Origin: Serratia nevei
GTDB lineage: Bacteria; Pseudomonadota; Gammaproteobacteria; Enterobacterales; Enterobacteriaceae
DNA: 64,000 nt
Direction of reading: 5' to 3'
Assembly (NCBI RefSeq): GCF_037948395.1
Contig: NZ_CP149940.1
Location: forward strand, 5,022,001-5,086,000
Numbering within the stretch: position 1 is the first letter of the stretch; each line of letters starts with the position of its first letter. Under the pieces are notes generated by a model, which was given only the letters and a program-made list of their open reading frames with translations, made no database searches and was not told where the DNA came from. This document shows, piece by piece, positions 11,621 through 21,869 of the stretch. A program made the translations under genes and the position numbers.

Positions 11621-12376
11621 ATGACAGAGTCCCAACGCCACAACGCTATTCTCGATCTCTTGCAGCGCAAGGGGCAAATCTCCGTGGCGGACGTCATCGC
11701 GGCGTTTGACATCTCTCCGGCCACCGCGCGCCGGGACATCAACAAGCTGAATGAAATCGGCAAATTGCGCAAAGTACGCAACGGCGCCGAAGCCACGCAA
11801 ACTCCGCGCCCGGCCTGGACGCCGCTCAATATCCACCAAACCCAGCACCTCGATGAAAAAATGCGCATCGCGGCAGCGGCGGCACAGCTCTGTCAGCCGG
11901 GTGAAAGCGTGGTGATCAACTGCGGCTCCACCGCATTTCTGTTGGGCCGTGAAATTTGCGGCAAGCCGGTTCAGGTGATCACCAATTATCTACCGCTGGC
12001 CAATTACCTGATCGATCAGGAACACGACAGCGTGGTGATCATGGGAGGCCAGTACAACAAAACCCAGTCGATTACTCTGGCGCCTCAGGAAGGCGACGCA
12101 ACCCTGTACGCCGGGCACTGGATGTTCACCAGCGGTATCGGCCTCACCGCTGACGGTTTGTATAAAACCGATATGCTGACCGCGATGGCAGAACAGAAGA
12201 TGCTCAACTATGTCGGTAAACTGGTGGTGCTGGTCGACAGCAGCAAAGTCGGCCAACGCGCCGGCATGCTGTTCAGCCGCACCGAGCAAATTGCCATGGT
12301 GATCACTGGCCGGGCCGCCGATCCCGCCATCGTTGAGCAACTGCGTCAGCAAGGCGTTGAAGTGCTGCTGGTGTGA
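11621..12376 (+). CDS. ulaR: DeoR-family repressor of the ascorbate operon
   Basis: Encodes 251 residues. A DeoR helix-turn-helix occupies about residues 6-57 ([20 protein letters not shown] and the recognition helix [12 protein letters not shown]). A sugar-phosphate-binding domain follows, with the motif [12 protein letters not shown] near residue 98. UlaR represses ulaG and ulaABCDEF, and ascorbate-6-phosphate relieves repression in E. coli. It follows ulaG by 110 bp and precedes glpE. GlpR at 13.8 kb is a paralogue; position and the ula neighbours separate them. Confidence 0.93.
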   Translation: MTESQRHNAILDLLQRKGQISVADVIAAFDISPATARRDINKLNEIGKLRKVRNGAEATQTPRPAWTPLNIHQTQHLDEKMRIAAAAAQLCQPGESVVINCGSTAFLLGREICGKPVQVITNYLPLANYLIDQEHDSVVIMGGQYNKTQSITLAPQEGDATLYAGHWMFTSGIGLTADGLYKTDMLTAMAEQKMLNYVGKLVVLVDSSKVGQRAGMLFSRTEQIAMVITGRAADPAIVEQLRQQGVEVLLV

Positions 12377-12460
12377 CAAAACCACAACCTTACTCTGGTC
12401 TTAAACGCCGCAGAGTTGGTTACAATAGCGGCGTCCCCCAATTACGAGGCAGTCAGCAGT

Positions 12461-12787
12461 ATGGAACAGTTCGAAGCGATCAACGTTGAGCAGGCGTACA
12501 CCCGCTGGAAAGAGGGCAGCGCCGCCCTGGTCGACATCCGCGATCCGCAAAGTTTTGAAGCCGGGCATACGCCGGGCGCCTTTCACCTCACCAACGCCAC
12601 CCTGTCGGCCTTTATGCAACAAAACGACTTCGAGCGGCCGGTGATGGTGATGTGCTACCACGGCAACAGCAGCCGCAGCGCGGCGCAGTACCTGCTGCAC
12701 CAGGGGTTCGACGCGGTCTACAGCATCGACGGCGGCTTCGAGGCCTGGGCCCGCCAGTATCCGCAAGACGTGGAAACCTCTGCCTGA
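12461..12787 (+). CDS. glpE: Thiosulfate sulfurtransferase GlpE
   Basis: Encodes 108 residues starting at [19 protein letters not shown]; the 15 codons upstream in the same frame are not conserved. It is a single-domain rhodanese that transfers sulfane sulfur from thiosulfate. Cys65 in [14 protein letters not shown] is the catalytic residue, in the usual active-site loop. It is first in a co-directional glpE-glpG-glpR-glpD series, with a 171-bp gap to glpG. Confidence 0.96.
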   Translation: MEQFEAINVEQAYTRWKEGSAALVDIRDPQSFEAGHTPGAFHLTNATLSAFMQQNDFERPVMVMCYHGNSSRSAAQYLLHQGFDAVYSIDGGFEAWARQYPQDVETSA

Positions 12788-12958
12788 TCCCCGCCGCCCG
12801 CCGTGCGTCGGCGGGCTTCCCCTTCATTTTTGTGCGCGTTTTCGCGGGTTTTTCGCAGATCCGTTTGCCAGCGCTCAGGATTTCGACGTTATAATCGGCC
12901 GTCAGGGTCGCCGGCGAGCAAGCCGCGGCCAAAATCATTCACTTACGACGGAAGAGCA

Positions 12959-13795
12959 ATGGTTAGAGTAATCGCCATATCCAACCCGCGCCTGGCGCTG
13001 GCCTTTGTCGACTATATGGCGACCCAGGGCATCCGGCTTGAGCTGCGCAACAGCGGCGAGGCGGCAGAAATCTGGCTGGCCGACGACGGCCACCTCGAAC
13101 AGGTGCAACACGAGCTGCAGCAGTTTCTGGTCGATCCGCTCAACCGCCGTTATCAGGCCGCCAGCTGGCAGACCGGCCATACCGACGCCGGCCTGCACTA
13201 TCAGAGCGAATCCTACCTGCACACCCTGCGCAGCAAGGCCGGGCCGCTGACGCTCGGCGTGATGGTGCTGTGCATCGCGGTCTACATCCTGATGCAGGTG
13301 CTGGGCGACAACACCGTGATGTACTGGCTCTCCTGGCCGCAGGACAGCAGCCAATACACGCAGCTGTGGCGCTGGGTCAGCCATGCGTTCCTGCATTTCT
13401 CCCTGCTGCATATCCTGTTTAACCTGATGTGGTGGTGGTATCTCGGCGGCCAGATGGAAAAACGCCTCGGCGCCGGCAAGCTGTTCGTGCTGGCGGTGGT
13501 GTCGGCCTTCTTCAGCGGCTGGGCGCAATCGCTGTTCAGCGGCGCGCTGTTCGGCGGGCTGTCGGGCGTGGTCTATGCGCTGATGGGCTATGTGTGGCTG
13601 ACGGGCGAACGGGCGCCGGAGCGCGGCCTGATGCTGCCGCGCGGGCTGATGGTGTTCTCGGTGCTGTGGCTGGTGGCCGGATATTTCGATATTTTAGGAA
13701 TGTCGATCGCCAACGCGGCACACGTAGCCGGTTTAGTGTTAGGGTTATTGATGGCATTTTGGGATACGCGTCATCGCGCACACAACGAACAATAA
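12959..13795 (+). CDS. glpG: Rhomboid intramembrane serine protease GlpG
   Basis: Encodes 278 residues from [14 protein letters not shown] (E. coli 276). A cytoplasmic domain of about 85 residues is followed by six membrane helices. The catalytic dyad is Ser202 in [13 protein letters not shown] and His255 in [24 protein letters not shown] carries the oxyanion-side His and Asn residues. It cleaves membrane-spanning substrates within the inner membrane. The start is chosen by homology; an open frame continues upstream but is not conserved. Confidence 0.96.
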   Translation: MVRVIAISNPRLALAFVDYMATQGIRLELRNSGEAAEIWLADDGHLEQVQHELQQFLVDPLNRRYQAASWQTGHTDAGLHYQSESYLHTLRSKAGPLTLGVMVLCIAVYILMQVLGDNTVMYWLSWPQDSSQYTQLWRWVSHAFLHFSLLHILFNLMWWWYLGGQMEKRLGAGKLFVLAVVSAFFSGWAQSLFSGALFGGLSGVVYALMGYVWLTGERAPERGLMLPRGLMVFSVLWLVAGYFDILGMSIANAAHVAGLVLGLLMAFWDTRHRAHNEQ

Positions 13796-13824
13796 CAGCC
13801 GGGAGCTGTGCCCAGCGGGCACAG
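13795..13824 (+). terminator. Overlapping hairpins between glpG and glpR
   Basis: Two mutually exclusive stems: ACAGC (13795-13799) with GCTGT (13805-13809), and CTGTGCCC (13806-13813) with GGGCACAG (13817-13824). The second is stronger and is followed after six bases by TTTT. It may reduce read-through from glpG into glpR. Confidence 0.45.
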
Positions 13825-13845
13825 CGGGCGTTTTAGGGGATTATC

Positions 13846-14604
13846 GTGAAGCAAACACAGCGTCATGACGCAATTATCGAGCTGGTGCGCCTGCAGGGTT
13901 ACGTCAGCACGGAAGAGCTGGTGGAACATTTTGACGTCAGCCCGCAAACGATTCGCCGCGATTTGAATGACCTGGCCGACCAGAACAAGATCCAGCGTCA
14001 CCACGGCGGCGCGGCGCTGCCTTCCAGCTCGGTCAACGCTGCCTATAACGATCGCAAGGTGATGTGGTCGGAAGAGAAAGCCCGCATCGCGCAGCGCGTC
14101 GCCAGCCAGATCCCGGACGGCGCCACGCTGTTCATCGATATCGGCACCACGCCGGAAGCGGTGGCCCATGCGCTGATGAACCACAAGAACCTGCGCGTGG
14201 TCACCAACAACCTCAACGTCGCCACCCTGCTGACCGCCAAGGAAGACTTCCGCCTGATCCTGGCCGGCGGCGAAGTGCGCACCCGCGACGGCGGCATCAT
14301 GGGCGAAGCCACCCTGGACTTTATCTCCCAATTCCGCCTCGATTACGGCATTCTCGGCATCAGCGGCATCGATATGGACGGCTCGCTGCTCGAATTCGAC
14401 TATCACGAAGTGCGCACCAAACGCGCGATTATCGAAAATTCCCGCTGCGTGATGCTGGTCACCGACCACTCCAAATTCGGCCGCAACGCCATGGTCAACC
14501 TGGGTAACATGAATCTGATCGACTACCTGTTTACCGACCAGTTGCCGCCGCCGAGCGTGATGAAAATCATCGAGCAGTACGACGTGCAGCTGGAGCTGTG
14601 CTGA
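13846..14604 (+). CDS. glpR: Glycerol-3-phosphate regulon repressor
   Basis: Encodes 252 residues from a GTG start (MKQTQRHDAIIELVRLQGYV), as in E. coli. The DeoR helix-turn-helix spans about residues 6-57, including SPQTIRRDLNDLADQNKI, and the effector domain carries FIDIGTTPEAVAHAL. GlpR represses glpD and other glp operons and releases DNA on binding glycerol-3-phosphate. The frame is intact. It is followed by glpD in the same direction, whereas in E. coli glpD is divergent from glpEGR. Confidence 0.96.
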   Translation: MKQTQRHDAIIELVRLQGYVSTEELVEHFDVSPQTIRRDLNDLADQNKIQRHHGGAALPSSSVNAAYNDRKVMWSEEKARIAQRVASQIPDGATLFIDIGTTPEAVAHALMNHKNLRVVTNNLNVATLLTAKEDFRLILAGGEVRTRDGGIMGEATLDFISQFRLDYGILGISGIDMDGSLLEFDYHEVRTKRAIIENSRCVMLVTDHSKFGRNAMVNLGNMNLIDYLFTDQLPPPSVMKIIEQYDVQLELC

Positions 14605-14619
14605 TCCGCTGTTAACCTG

Positions 14620-14639
14620 CGGGGCGCGCCGCCGCCCCG
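14620..14639 (+). terminator. Probable terminator after glpR
   Basis: Stem CGGGGCG (14620-14626) with CGCCCCG (14633-14639), a six-base loop, then TTTCCT. The T-run is short, so termination may be partial. Confidence 0.5.
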
Positions 14640-14704
14640 TTTCCTACCCCCCGCCCTCTTTATCGACAGCCGTTTGCGCGCTCGCGCCATATCCACATCA
14701 TTTA

Positions 14705-14720
14705 TGTGACTATCATCACC
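14705..14720 (+). promoter_or_regulatory. CRP site upstream of glpD
   Basis: TGTGACTATCATCACC matches the CRP consensus TGTGA-N6-TCACA at nine of ten key positions. It lies 131 bp before glpD, which is CRP-dependent in E. coli. Confidence 0.7.
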
Positions 14721-14797
14721 AAACTGTTACCTCTATCACGCCTAAATGTTTTTGTTTGGTTAAGTCTTGGCTTGCTTGTTGGTTTTTGATTACAATC

Positions 14798-14835
14798 ATG
14801 AGCGAAAACGAACATGAAAGAGCTATTTCGAACAT
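14798..14835 (+). promoter_or_regulatory. GlpR operators in front of glpD
   Basis: ATGAGCGAAAACGAACATGA (14798-14817) resembles the GlpR consensus, a palindrome of TTCG/CGAA half-sites flanked by ATG/CAT. A second half-site TTCGAACAT occurs at 14827-14835, just before the glpD Shine-Dalgarno GGAGGAAG. Tandem GlpR sites at glpD are known in E. coli. Confidence 0.7.
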
Positions 14836-14850
14836 CTGGAGGAAGATGAC

Positions 14851-16359
14851 GTGGAAACCAAAGACTTGATCGTTATCGGTGGCGGCATCAACGGTGCCGG
14901 CATCGCGGCGGATGCTGCCGGGCGCGGGCTGTCGGTACTGCTACTGGAAGCGCAAGACTTGGCCTGTGCTACGTCTTCCGCCAGTTCCAAACTGATCCAC
15001 GGTGGCCTGCGCTACCTGGAACACTACGAATTCCGTCTGGTGAGCGAAGCGCTGGCCGAGCGTGAAGTGCTGCTGAAGCTGGCGCCGCACATCGCGTTCC
15101 CGATGCGTTTCCGCCTGCCGCACCAGCCGCACCTGCGTCCGGCCTGGATGATCCGTATCGGCCTGTTCCTGTACGATCACCTGGGCAAACGCACCAGCCT
15201 GCCGGGCAGCAAGGGCTTGCGCTTTGGACCAGAGTCGGTGCTGAAGCCTGAACTGAAGCGCGGTTTCGAATATTCCGACTGCTGGGTCGACGATGCTCGC
15301 CTGGTGGTACTGAACGCGCAGGAAGTGGAAAAACGCGGCGGCGAAGTGCGCACCCGCACCAAAGTGACCCGCGCATGGCGTGAAAATGGCCTGTGGATGG
15401 TGGAAGCGGTCGATATCGACAGCGGCAAAACCTTCACCTGGCGCGCCAAAGGCCTGGTGAACGCCACCGGCCCGTGGGTGAAAAACTTCTTCGACGACGG
15501 CCTGAAGCTGAAATCGCCTTACGGCATCCGCCTGATCAAAGGCAGCCACATCGTGGTGCCGCGCGTGCACGATCAGCCGCAGTCTTACATTCTGCAGAAC
15601 GAAGACCACCGCATCGTGTTCGTGATCCCGTGGAATGACGAGTTCTCCATCATCGGCACCACCGACGTGGAGTACAAAGGCGATCCGAAGGACGTGAAGA
15701 TCGACGAGAACGAAATCGCTTATCTGCTGAAAGTGTACAACGATCACTTCAAGAAGCAGCTGGGCCGCGACGACATCGTCTGGACATACTCCGGCGTGCG
15801 TCCGCTGTGCGACGACGAATCCGATTCGCCGCAGGCGATCACCCGCGATTACACGCTGGACGTGCACGACGAGCAAGGCAAGGCGCCGCTGCTGTCGGTC
15901 TTCGGCGGCAAGCTGACCACCTACCGCAAGCTGGCCGAGCACGCGATGGAAAAACTGGCCCACTACTACCCAGGCTGCGGCCCGGCGTGGACCAAAAACG
16001 CCACGCTGCCGGGCGGTGACATCGGCGGCGATCGCGACGGCTACGCAGCCAAACTGCGCCATGCGCACGGCTGGCTGCCGGAAGCCCTGGCGCGCCGCTA
16101 TGCCCGCACCTACGGCAGCCAGAGCGAGCTGATCCTGGCCGGCGCCAACGGCCTCGGCGATCTGGGCGAAGACTTCGGCCACGGTCTGTATGAAGCCGAA
16201 CTGCGCTACCTGACCGACAAAGAGTGGGTCGTAGAGCTGGACGACGCCATCTGGCGCCGCACCAAGCTGGGCATGTGGCTGGACGAAGCGCAGCAGGCGC
16301 GAGTGAAAACCTGGCTGGCGGAACACGCGAAAACGAAAGCGCTGTCTCTGGCTTCCTGA
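14851..16359 (+). CDS. glpD: Aerobic glycerol-3-phosphate dehydrogenase
   Basis: Encodes 502 residues from a GTG start (METKDLIVIGGGINGAGIAA); the nearby ATG at 14846 is out of frame. It is an FAD-dependent peripheral membrane enzyme that oxidises glycerol-3-phosphate to dihydroxyacetone phosphate and passes electrons to quinone. The FAD-binding GGGINGAG lies at residues 10-17, with further conserved segments SSKLIHGGLRYLEHYEF and TYSGVRPLCDDES. A strong GGAGGAAG precedes the start. It converges on glgP across a bidirectional terminator. Confidence 0.98.
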   Translation: METKDLIVIGGGINGAGIAADAAGRGLSVLLLEAQDLACATSSASSKLIHGGLRYLEHYEFRLVSEALAEREVLLKLAPHIAFPMRFRLPHQPHLRPAWMIRIGLFLYDHLGKRTSLPGSKGLRFGPESVLKPELKRGFEYSDCWVDDARLVVLNAQEVEKRGGEVRTRTKVTRAWRENGLWMVEAVDIDSGKTFTWRAKGLVNATGPWVKNFFDDGLKLKSPYGIRLIKGSHIVVPRVHDQPQSYILQNEDHRIVFVIPWNDEFSIIGTTDVEYKGDPKDVKIDENEIAYLLKVYNDHFKKQLGRDDIVWTYSGVRPLCDDESDSPQAITRDYTLDVHDEQGKAPLLSVFGGKLTTYRKLAEHAMEKLAHYYPGCGPAWTKNATLPGGDIGGDRDGYAAKLRHAHGWLPEALARRYARTYGSQSELILAGANGLGDLGEDFGHGLYEAELRYLTDKEWVVELDDAIWRRTKLGMWLDEAQQARVKTWLAEHAKTKALSLAS

Positions 16360-16374
16360 GCCGCAGCGTAACGA

Positions 16375-16400
16375 AAAAGGGCCGGTTATCCGGCCCTTTT
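16375..16400. terminator. Bidirectional terminator between glpD and glgP
   Basis: Perfect 11-bp stem AAAAGGGCCGG (16375-16385) with CCGGCCCTTTT (16390-16400) and a TTAT loop. T-runs occur on both strands, so it can serve both convergent genes. Confidence 0.9.
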
Positions 16401-16421
16401 CTTTGCGCTTTCTCTTCCGTC

Positions 16422-18869
16422 TTACAGCTTCACCGGCTGAATGTGCCAGATTTCGTCCGCGTATTCCTGGATGGTGCGATCGGAGGAGAAGTAGCCCATG
16501 TTGGCAATATTCAGCACCGCGCGCCGCGTCCACTCGTCCTGATTAAGATACACCTCGTCCACCTTGTCCTGCGTATCCACGTAGCTGCGATAATCCGCCA
16601 GCAGCTGGTAGTGATCCCCCAGGTTCACCAACGAGTCGAACAGGTTGCTGTAGCGCTTCGGTTCGTCCGGGCTGAACACGCCGGTGGCGATCTGCGTCAG
16701 CGCCTGATGCAGCTCGGGATCCTGCTCGTAGTATTGATGCGGGTTGTAACCGTTGCGGCGCAGTTCCTCCACCTGTTCGGCGGTATTGCCGAAGATAAAG
16801 ATGTTCTCCTCCCCCACGTGCTCGCGCATCTCGACGTTGGCGCCGTCCAGCGTACCGATGGTCAGCGCGCCGTTCAGCGCAAACTTCATGTTGCTGGTGC
16901 CTGAGGCTTCGGTGCCCGCCAGCGAGATCTGTTCCGACAGATCCGCCGCCGGGATAATGATCTGCGCCAGGCTGACGCCGTAGTTCGGAATGAACACCAC
17001 CTTCAGCTGGGTATGCACGCGCGGATCGTTGTTGATCACTTTGGCCACGTCGTTGATCAAGCGGATGATCTGCTTGGCGGCATAGTAGGCCGAGGCCGCC
17101 TTGCCGGCGAAGATCACCACCCGCGGCACGCGCTCGATCTCCGGATCGTCCAGCAGGCGGTTATACAGCGTGATGACGTGCAACACGTTGAGCAGCTGCC
17201 GTTTGTACTCGTGGATGCGCTTGATCTGCACGTCGAACAGCGCATCCGGGTTGACCACCACGTTGAGCGTTTTGGCGATGTACAGCGCCAGCCGCTCCTT
17301 GTTCTGCCGCTTGGCGCGCTGCACCGCCTGCAGGAAACTCGGGTAATCGACGTTGGCTTTGATCTCGCTCAACTGGCTGAGATCGGTGCGCCAGGTTTGC
17401 CCGATGCAGTCGTCCAGCACCGCCGCCAGCGGCGGGTTGGCCAGCGCCAGCCAACGGCGCGGCGTCACCCCGTTGGTTTTGTTGCAGAAACGATTGGGGA
17501 ACAGCCGGGCGAAGTCGGCGAACAGCGACTGCACCATCAGCTCGGAATGCAGGGCGGAAACGCCGTTGACCTTGTGGCTGGCCACCACTGCCAGCCACGC
17601 CATGCGCACCCGGCGGCCGTTGGTTTCATCGATGATCGAGACCCGCGCCAGCAGGTCATTGTCGCCCGGCGCCACTTCCTGCACCATCTTGAGGAAGTGA
17701 TCGTTGATTTCGAAAATCAGCTGCAGATGGCGCGGCAAGATGCGCCCTATCATGTCCAACGGCCAGGTTTCCAGCGCCTCGCTCATCAGCGTGTGGTTGG
17801 TGTAGGAAAACACCTGCTCCACCACTTCCCAGGCGTCGAGCCACTTGAATTTGTGCTCGTCGATCAGCCGGTGCATCAGTTCGGGAATCGACAGCACCGG
17901 GTGAGTGTCGTTAAGGTGAATGGCGATCTTGTCCGCCAGGTTGTCGAAGGTTTTGTGCATCAGCCAATGGCGGTTAAGGATGTCCTGCACCGTGGCCGAC
18001 ACCAGGAAATACTCCTGCCGCAGCCGCAGCTCGCGCCCGGAGGAGGTCGAGTCGTCCGGATACAGCACGCGCGACACGTTCTCCGAGTGGTTTTTATCCT
18101 CCACCGCGGCGAAATAATCGCCCTGGTTGAACTTGCCGAGGTTGATCTCGTTACTGGCCTGCGCGCTCCACAGCCGCAGGGTGTTGGTGGCGTCGGTGTC
18201 GAAACCGGGGATCACCTGATCGTAGGCGATGGCCACGATCTCTTCGGTTTCCAGCCAGCGCGCCTTGGCGCCCTCCTGCTGCACGCGGCCGCCGAAGCGC
18301 ACCTTGTAGCGGGTGTTGTGGCGCGGAAACTCCCACGGATTGCCGTACTCCAGCCAATAGTCCGGCGATTCCATCTGCTGGCCGTTGACGATGTTTTGCT
18401 TGAACATGCCGTACTCGTAGCGAATGCCGTAGCCGCGCCCCGGCAGCGCCAGCGTCGCCAGCGAATCGAGGAAGCAGGCCGCCAGGCGCCCCAGACCGCC
18501 GTTACCGAGGCCAGGGTCGTTCTCTTCTTCCAGCAGTTCACCCAGGCTCAACCCCATTTCGTTCAGCGCGTTGTCGATGTCCTGATAGATGCCCATCGAC
18601 AGCAGCGCGTTCGACAGGGTGCGGCCGATCAGGAACTCCATCGACAGGTAATACACCTGCCGCACGTCCTGCGACAGCTGGGCGCGGTTGGAGCGCAGCC
18701 AGCGTTCAACCATGCGATCGCGCACCGCGAACAGCACGGCGTTCAGCCAGTCGTGCCGGTTGGCGATGGCCGGATCCTTGCCGACGATAAACATCAGCTT
18801 ATAGGCGATGGAGTGTTTCAGCGCTTCCACACTGACCGTAGGTGAGGTGTAACTAAACGGTGAAGTCAT
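16422..18869 (-). CDS. glgP: Glycogen phosphorylase
   Basis: Encodes 815 residues, the same as E. coli GlgP, starting [20 protein letters not shown]. The longest frame adds 30 non-conserved codons that are not adopted. It releases glucose-1-phosphate from glycogen ends. Signatures include [40 protein letters not shown] and [18 protein letters not shown] with the pyridoxal phosphate lysine. It is the last gene of glgBXCAP, 141 bp after glgA. The paralogue malP is at the left end; this one is assigned by neighbours and N-terminus. Confidence 0.98.
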   Translation of the reverse strand: MTSPFSYTSPTVSVEALKHSIAYKLMFIVGKDPAIANRHDWLNAVLFAVRDRMVERWLRSNRAQLSQDVRQVYYLSMEFLIGRTLSNALLSMGIYQDIDNALNEMGLSLGELLEEENDPGLGNGGLGRLAACFLDSLATLALPGRGYGIRYEYGMFKQNIVNGQQMESPDYWLEYGNPWEFPRHNTRYKVRFGGRVQQEGAKARWLETEEIVAIAYDQVIPGFDTDATNTLRLWSAQASNEINLGKFNQGDYFAAVEDKNHSENVSRVLYPDDSTSSGRELRLRQEYFLVSATVQDILNRHWLMHKTFDNLADKIAIHLNDTHPVLSIPELMHRLIDEHKFKWLDAWEVVEQVFSYTNHTLMSEALETWPLDMIGRILPRHLQLIFEINDHFLKMVQEVAPGDNDLLARVSIIDETNGRRVRMAWLAVVASHKVNGVSALHSELMVQSLFADFARLFPNRFCNKTNGVTPRRWLALANPPLAAVLDDCIGQTWRTDLSQLSEIKANVDYPSFLQAVQRAKRQNKERLALYIAKTLNVVVNPDALFDVQIKRIHEYKRQLLNVLHVITLYNRLLDDPEIERVPRVVIFAGKAASAYYAAKQIIRLINDVAKVINNDPRVHTQLKVVFIPNYGVSLAQIIIPAADLSEQISLAGTEASGTSNMKFALNGALTIGTLDGANVEMREHVGEENIFIFGNTAEQVEELRRNGYNPHQYYEQDPELHQALTQIATGVFSPDEPKRYSNLFDSLVNLGDHYQLLADYRSYVDTQDKVDEVYLNQDEWTRRAVLNIANMGYFSSDRTIQEYADEIWHIQPVKL

Positions 18870-19010
18870 GGCTTTTTGATCCCTTTTAGGGAGCCCAGCC
18901 ATTCGCCGCGGAATAGCTGGCCCCGCTGAACATGGACGCGGTACGCCGCGCCCCGACAATCAACCCAAACGGCTGCCCGCCGCGCGTCAACTCAAGACGC
19001 GAAACGCGGG

Positions 19011-20441
19011 CTACAAACGTTGATAAAGCGACAGATACTCTTTCGCCGCCACCGGCCAGCCGAAGTCCACGCTCATGGCGTGGCGCTGAACGTGGCGCCA
19101 GTGTTTCGGCCGGCTCCACAGCACCATGGCGCGGCGGATGGCGTTGCCCAGCGCGACGGCATCGCAATCGTCGAACACGAAGCCGCTGGCAGTGCCGTCG
19201 GCCAGATTTTCCAGCGCGCAGTCCACCACCGTGTCTGCCAGCCCGCCGGTGCGGCGCACCAGCGGCAGCGTGCCGTATTTCAGGCCGTAGAGCTGCGTCA
19301 GGCCGCAGGGTTCGAAGCGGCTCGGCACCAGAATCACGTCGGCACCGCCGATGATGCGGTGGGAGAAGGATTCGTGATAGCCGATCTGCACCCCAACCTG
19401 CTCGGGATAGTCGGCGGCGGCGGCCAGAAACGCCTGTTGCAGCACCGCGTCGCCGGCGCCCAGCAGCGCCAGCTGCCCGCCCTGCGCCAGCAGTTCAGGC
19501 AATGCCTGCAGCACCAGGTCCAGACCTTTTTGGCTGGTCAAGCGGCTCACTACCGCGAACACCGGCAGCGATTCGTCCACCTTCAGCCCCATGGCCTTTT
19601 GCAGATGCAGCTTGTTTTTGACCTTGCTTTTCAGATCGTCGGCGTCGTAGCGGGTACTCAGCCGCGGGTCGTGGGCCGGATCCCAAATCTTGTCGTCCAC
19701 CCCGTTGAGGATGCCGCTCAGCCGGCCCTGCCGCTGCCGTTCCTGCAGCAGCCCCTCCATGCCATAGCCGAACTCCGGCCGGGTGATCTCGCGCGCATAG
19801 GTCGGGCTGACGGCGGTCACGTGGTCGGCATAAAACAGCCCGGCCTTGAGGAACGACATCTGGCCGTAGAACTCCAGGCCATAAACGTCATAAAACGACG
19901 CCGGCAGCCACAGCTCGGTCACATGATGGGCGGAGAACAGCCCCTGATAGGCCAGGTTGTGCACCGTGAACACCGAGCGCGCCGGGTGGCCGTTGGCGGC
20001 CAGATAGGCGCAGCTCAGGCCGGCGTGCCAGTCGTGGGCGTGCACCAGCTGCGGGCGCCAGTAGCGATCCAGCCCCTTGGCCAGCTCGCAGGCCATCCAG
20101 CCCAGCAGCGCAAAGCGGCGATGGTTGTCGGGGTAGGCGTACATGGATTGGTCGTGGTACGGGCTGCCCGGCCGGTCATACAGCCAGGGGGCGTCGATGA
20201 GATAGATGCCCACGCCATGGTAGGTGCCGTAACGCAGGCCCACCCGGCCGGCGAACGAGTCGATTTCCGCCACCAGCACGGTGTCCGGAATGCCGTTGCG
20301 TACGTCAGGGAAAGCGGGCAATAGCACCCGAACATCGGCGCCTTCGGCGATTTGCGCCGCCGGCAGTGCGCCAACCACGTCTGCGAGTCCGCCCGTTTTC
20401 AGCAGGGGGAACATTTCAGAACATACGTGTAAGACCTGCAT
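19011..20441 (-). CDS. glgA: Glycogen synthase
   Basis: Encodes 476 residues from [20 protein letters not shown]. This ATG has AGGAG five bases upstream, which favours it over a GTG two codons earlier. It is a GT5 enzyme that transfers glucose from ADP-glucose to a growing alpha-1,4-glucan. The ADP-glucose motif KTGGL lies at residues 15-19; the C-terminal domain has [20 protein letters not shown] and [11 protein letters not shown]. It sits between glgC and glgP in the glycogen operon. Confidence 0.98.
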   Translation of the reverse strand: MQVLHVCSEMFPLLKTGGLADVVGALPAAQIAEGADVRVLLPAFPDVRNGIPDTVLVAEIDSFAGRVGLRYGTYHGVGIYLIDAPWLYDRPGSPYHDQSMYAYPDNHRRFALLGWMACELAKGLDRYWRPQLVHAHDWHAGLSCAYLAANGHPARSVFTVHNLAYQGLFSAHHVTELWLPASFYDVYGLEFYGQMSFLKAGLFYADHVTAVSPTYAREITRPEFGYGMEGLLQERQRQGRLSGILNGVDDKIWDPAHDPRLSTRYDADDLKSKVKNKLHLQKAMGLKVDESLPVFAVVSRLTSQKGLDLVLQALPELLAQGGQLALLGAGDAVLQQAFLAAAADYPEQVGVQIGYHESFSHRIIGGADVILVPSRFEPCGLTQLYGLKYGTLPLVRRTGGLADTVVDCALENLADGTASGFVFDDCDAVALGNAIRRAMVLWSRPKHWRHVQRHAMSVDFGWPVAAKEYLSLYQRL

Positions 20442-20576
20442 TATCACTCCTGAAAGTCGGCCGAAGGCCTCTGGATAAGAAATAAAGCAGGCTTGCCGCT
20501 GTTATGTTTGCCGCGTTGCGCAAGCCATCGAACCGTTCATCAGGCGGCAGGCTATCGTTCTGCCGCCCACGTTAAC

Positions 20577-21854
20577 TCACAATTTTGACAACATTTCGCG
20601 CGTCACCAGCACGATGCCGCCTTCCGAGCGATAAAAGCGCTTGCTGTCCTCATCGGCGTTTTCCCCGATCACCATGCCCTCCGGAATGTGGCAGGCGCGG
20701 TCGATGATGCAGCGCCGCAGGCGGCAGGAACGGCCGACGTTCACGTCCGGCAACAATACGGTAGAGTCGATGGTACAGAACGAGTTCACTCGCACGCGCG
20801 GGAACAGCACCGAATGCACCACCACCGACCCGGACACGATGCAACCGCCGGACACCAGCGAGTTCATGGTCATGCCGTGGCTGCCGGAGCGATCCTGCAC
20901 GAACTTGGCCGGCGGCAGCGGCTCCATGTGGGTGCGGATCGGCCAGGCGCGGTCGTACATGTCCAGCTCCGGCGTTACCGACGCCAGATCGAGGTTGGCG
21001 CGCCAGTAGGCGTCCAGCGTGCCCACGTCGCGCCAGTACGGCGGCAGATCGGGGTTGGAGGTCACGCAGGACAAGGTAAACGGATGCGCCCACGCCGCCT
21101 GTTGCGCGGTGATTTTCGGGATCAGATCCTTGCCGAAATCGTGGCTGGAGCCGGGGGTCGACATATCCTCTTCCAGCAGCTGGAACAGGTAGGCGGCATT
21201 AAAAATATAGATGCCCATGCTGGCCAGCGACATATCCGGGTTGCCCGGCATCGCCGGCGGATCGGCGGGTTTCTCCAGGAACTCGATAATGCGGTCGCTT
21301 TCATCCACCTTCATCACGCCGAATTCGCCGGCTTCGCTGCGCGGCACCGGCAGGCAGGCCACGGTGCACTGGGCCCCCTTCTCGACGTGGTCGATCAGCA
21401 TGCGCGAGTAATCCATCTTGTAGATATGGTCGCCCGCCAGGATCACCACGTATTCGGCCTCATAGCGGCGGATGATGTCCAGATTCTGGTAGACCGCGTC
21501 GGCGGTGCCTTTGTACCAATGTTCGGTGCTGAGGCGTTGCTGGGCCGGCAGCAGGTCGACGAACTCGTTCATCTCTTCGTTGAGGAACGACCAGCCGCGC
21601 TGAATGTGCTGCACCAGCGTGTGCGACTGGTATTGGGTGATCACGCCGATGCGGCGGATGCCGGAGTTCAGGCAGTTCGACAGGGCGAAATCGATGATGC
21701 GGAATTTGCCGCCAAAGTGGACGGCGGGCTTGGCGCGGGTGGAGGTCAAATCTTTCAGGCGCGAGCCGCGGCCGCCGGCCAGGATCAGCGCTACGGATTT
21801 AATCGGCAGCTGGCGCGCCAACATCAGGGGGTCTTTATTTTCAAACCTAACCAT
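20577..21854 (-). CDS. glgC: Glucose-1-phosphate adenylyltransferase
   Basis: Encodes 425 residues (E. coli 431). It makes ADP-glucose from ATP and glucose-1-phosphate and is the allosterically controlled step of glycogen synthesis. The nucleotide-binding loop [20 protein letters not shown] lies near residues 25-45, [11 protein letters not shown] contains the catalytic Asp region, and [10 protein letters not shown] the sugar-binding segment. A left-handed beta-helix domain forms the C-terminus. The gap to glgA is 135 bp; the glgX stop is 15 bp upstream of its start. Confidence 0.98.
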   Translation of the reverse strand: MVRFENKDPLMLARQLPIKSVALILAGGRGSRLKDLTSTRAKPAVHFGGKFRIIDFALSNCLNSGIRRIGVITQYQSHTLVQHIQRGWSFLNEEMNEFVDLLPAQQRLSTEHWYKGTADAVYQNLDIIRRYEAEYVVILAGDHIYKMDYSRMLIDHVEKGAQCTVACLPVPRSEAGEFGVMKVDESDRIIEFLEKPADPPAMPGNPDMSLASMGIYIFNAAYLFQLLEEDMSTPGSSHDFGKDLIPKITAQQAAWAHPFTLSCVTSNPDLPPYWRDVGTLDAYWRANLDLASVTPELDMYDRAWPIRTHMEPLPPAKFVQDRSGSHGMTMNSLVSGGCIVSGSVVVHSVLFPRVRVNSFCTIDSTVLLPDVNVGRSCRLRRCIIDRACHIPEGMVIGENADEDSKRFYRSEGGIVLVTREMLSKL

Positions 21855-21869
21855 AGCGGACTCCTTTTA

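Noticed and set aside
16422..18869. glgP as a duplicate of malP
   Set aside because: Both are phosphorylases, but each matches its own E. coli orthologue in length, N-terminus and neighbours; this is the ordinary pair, not a recent duplication.
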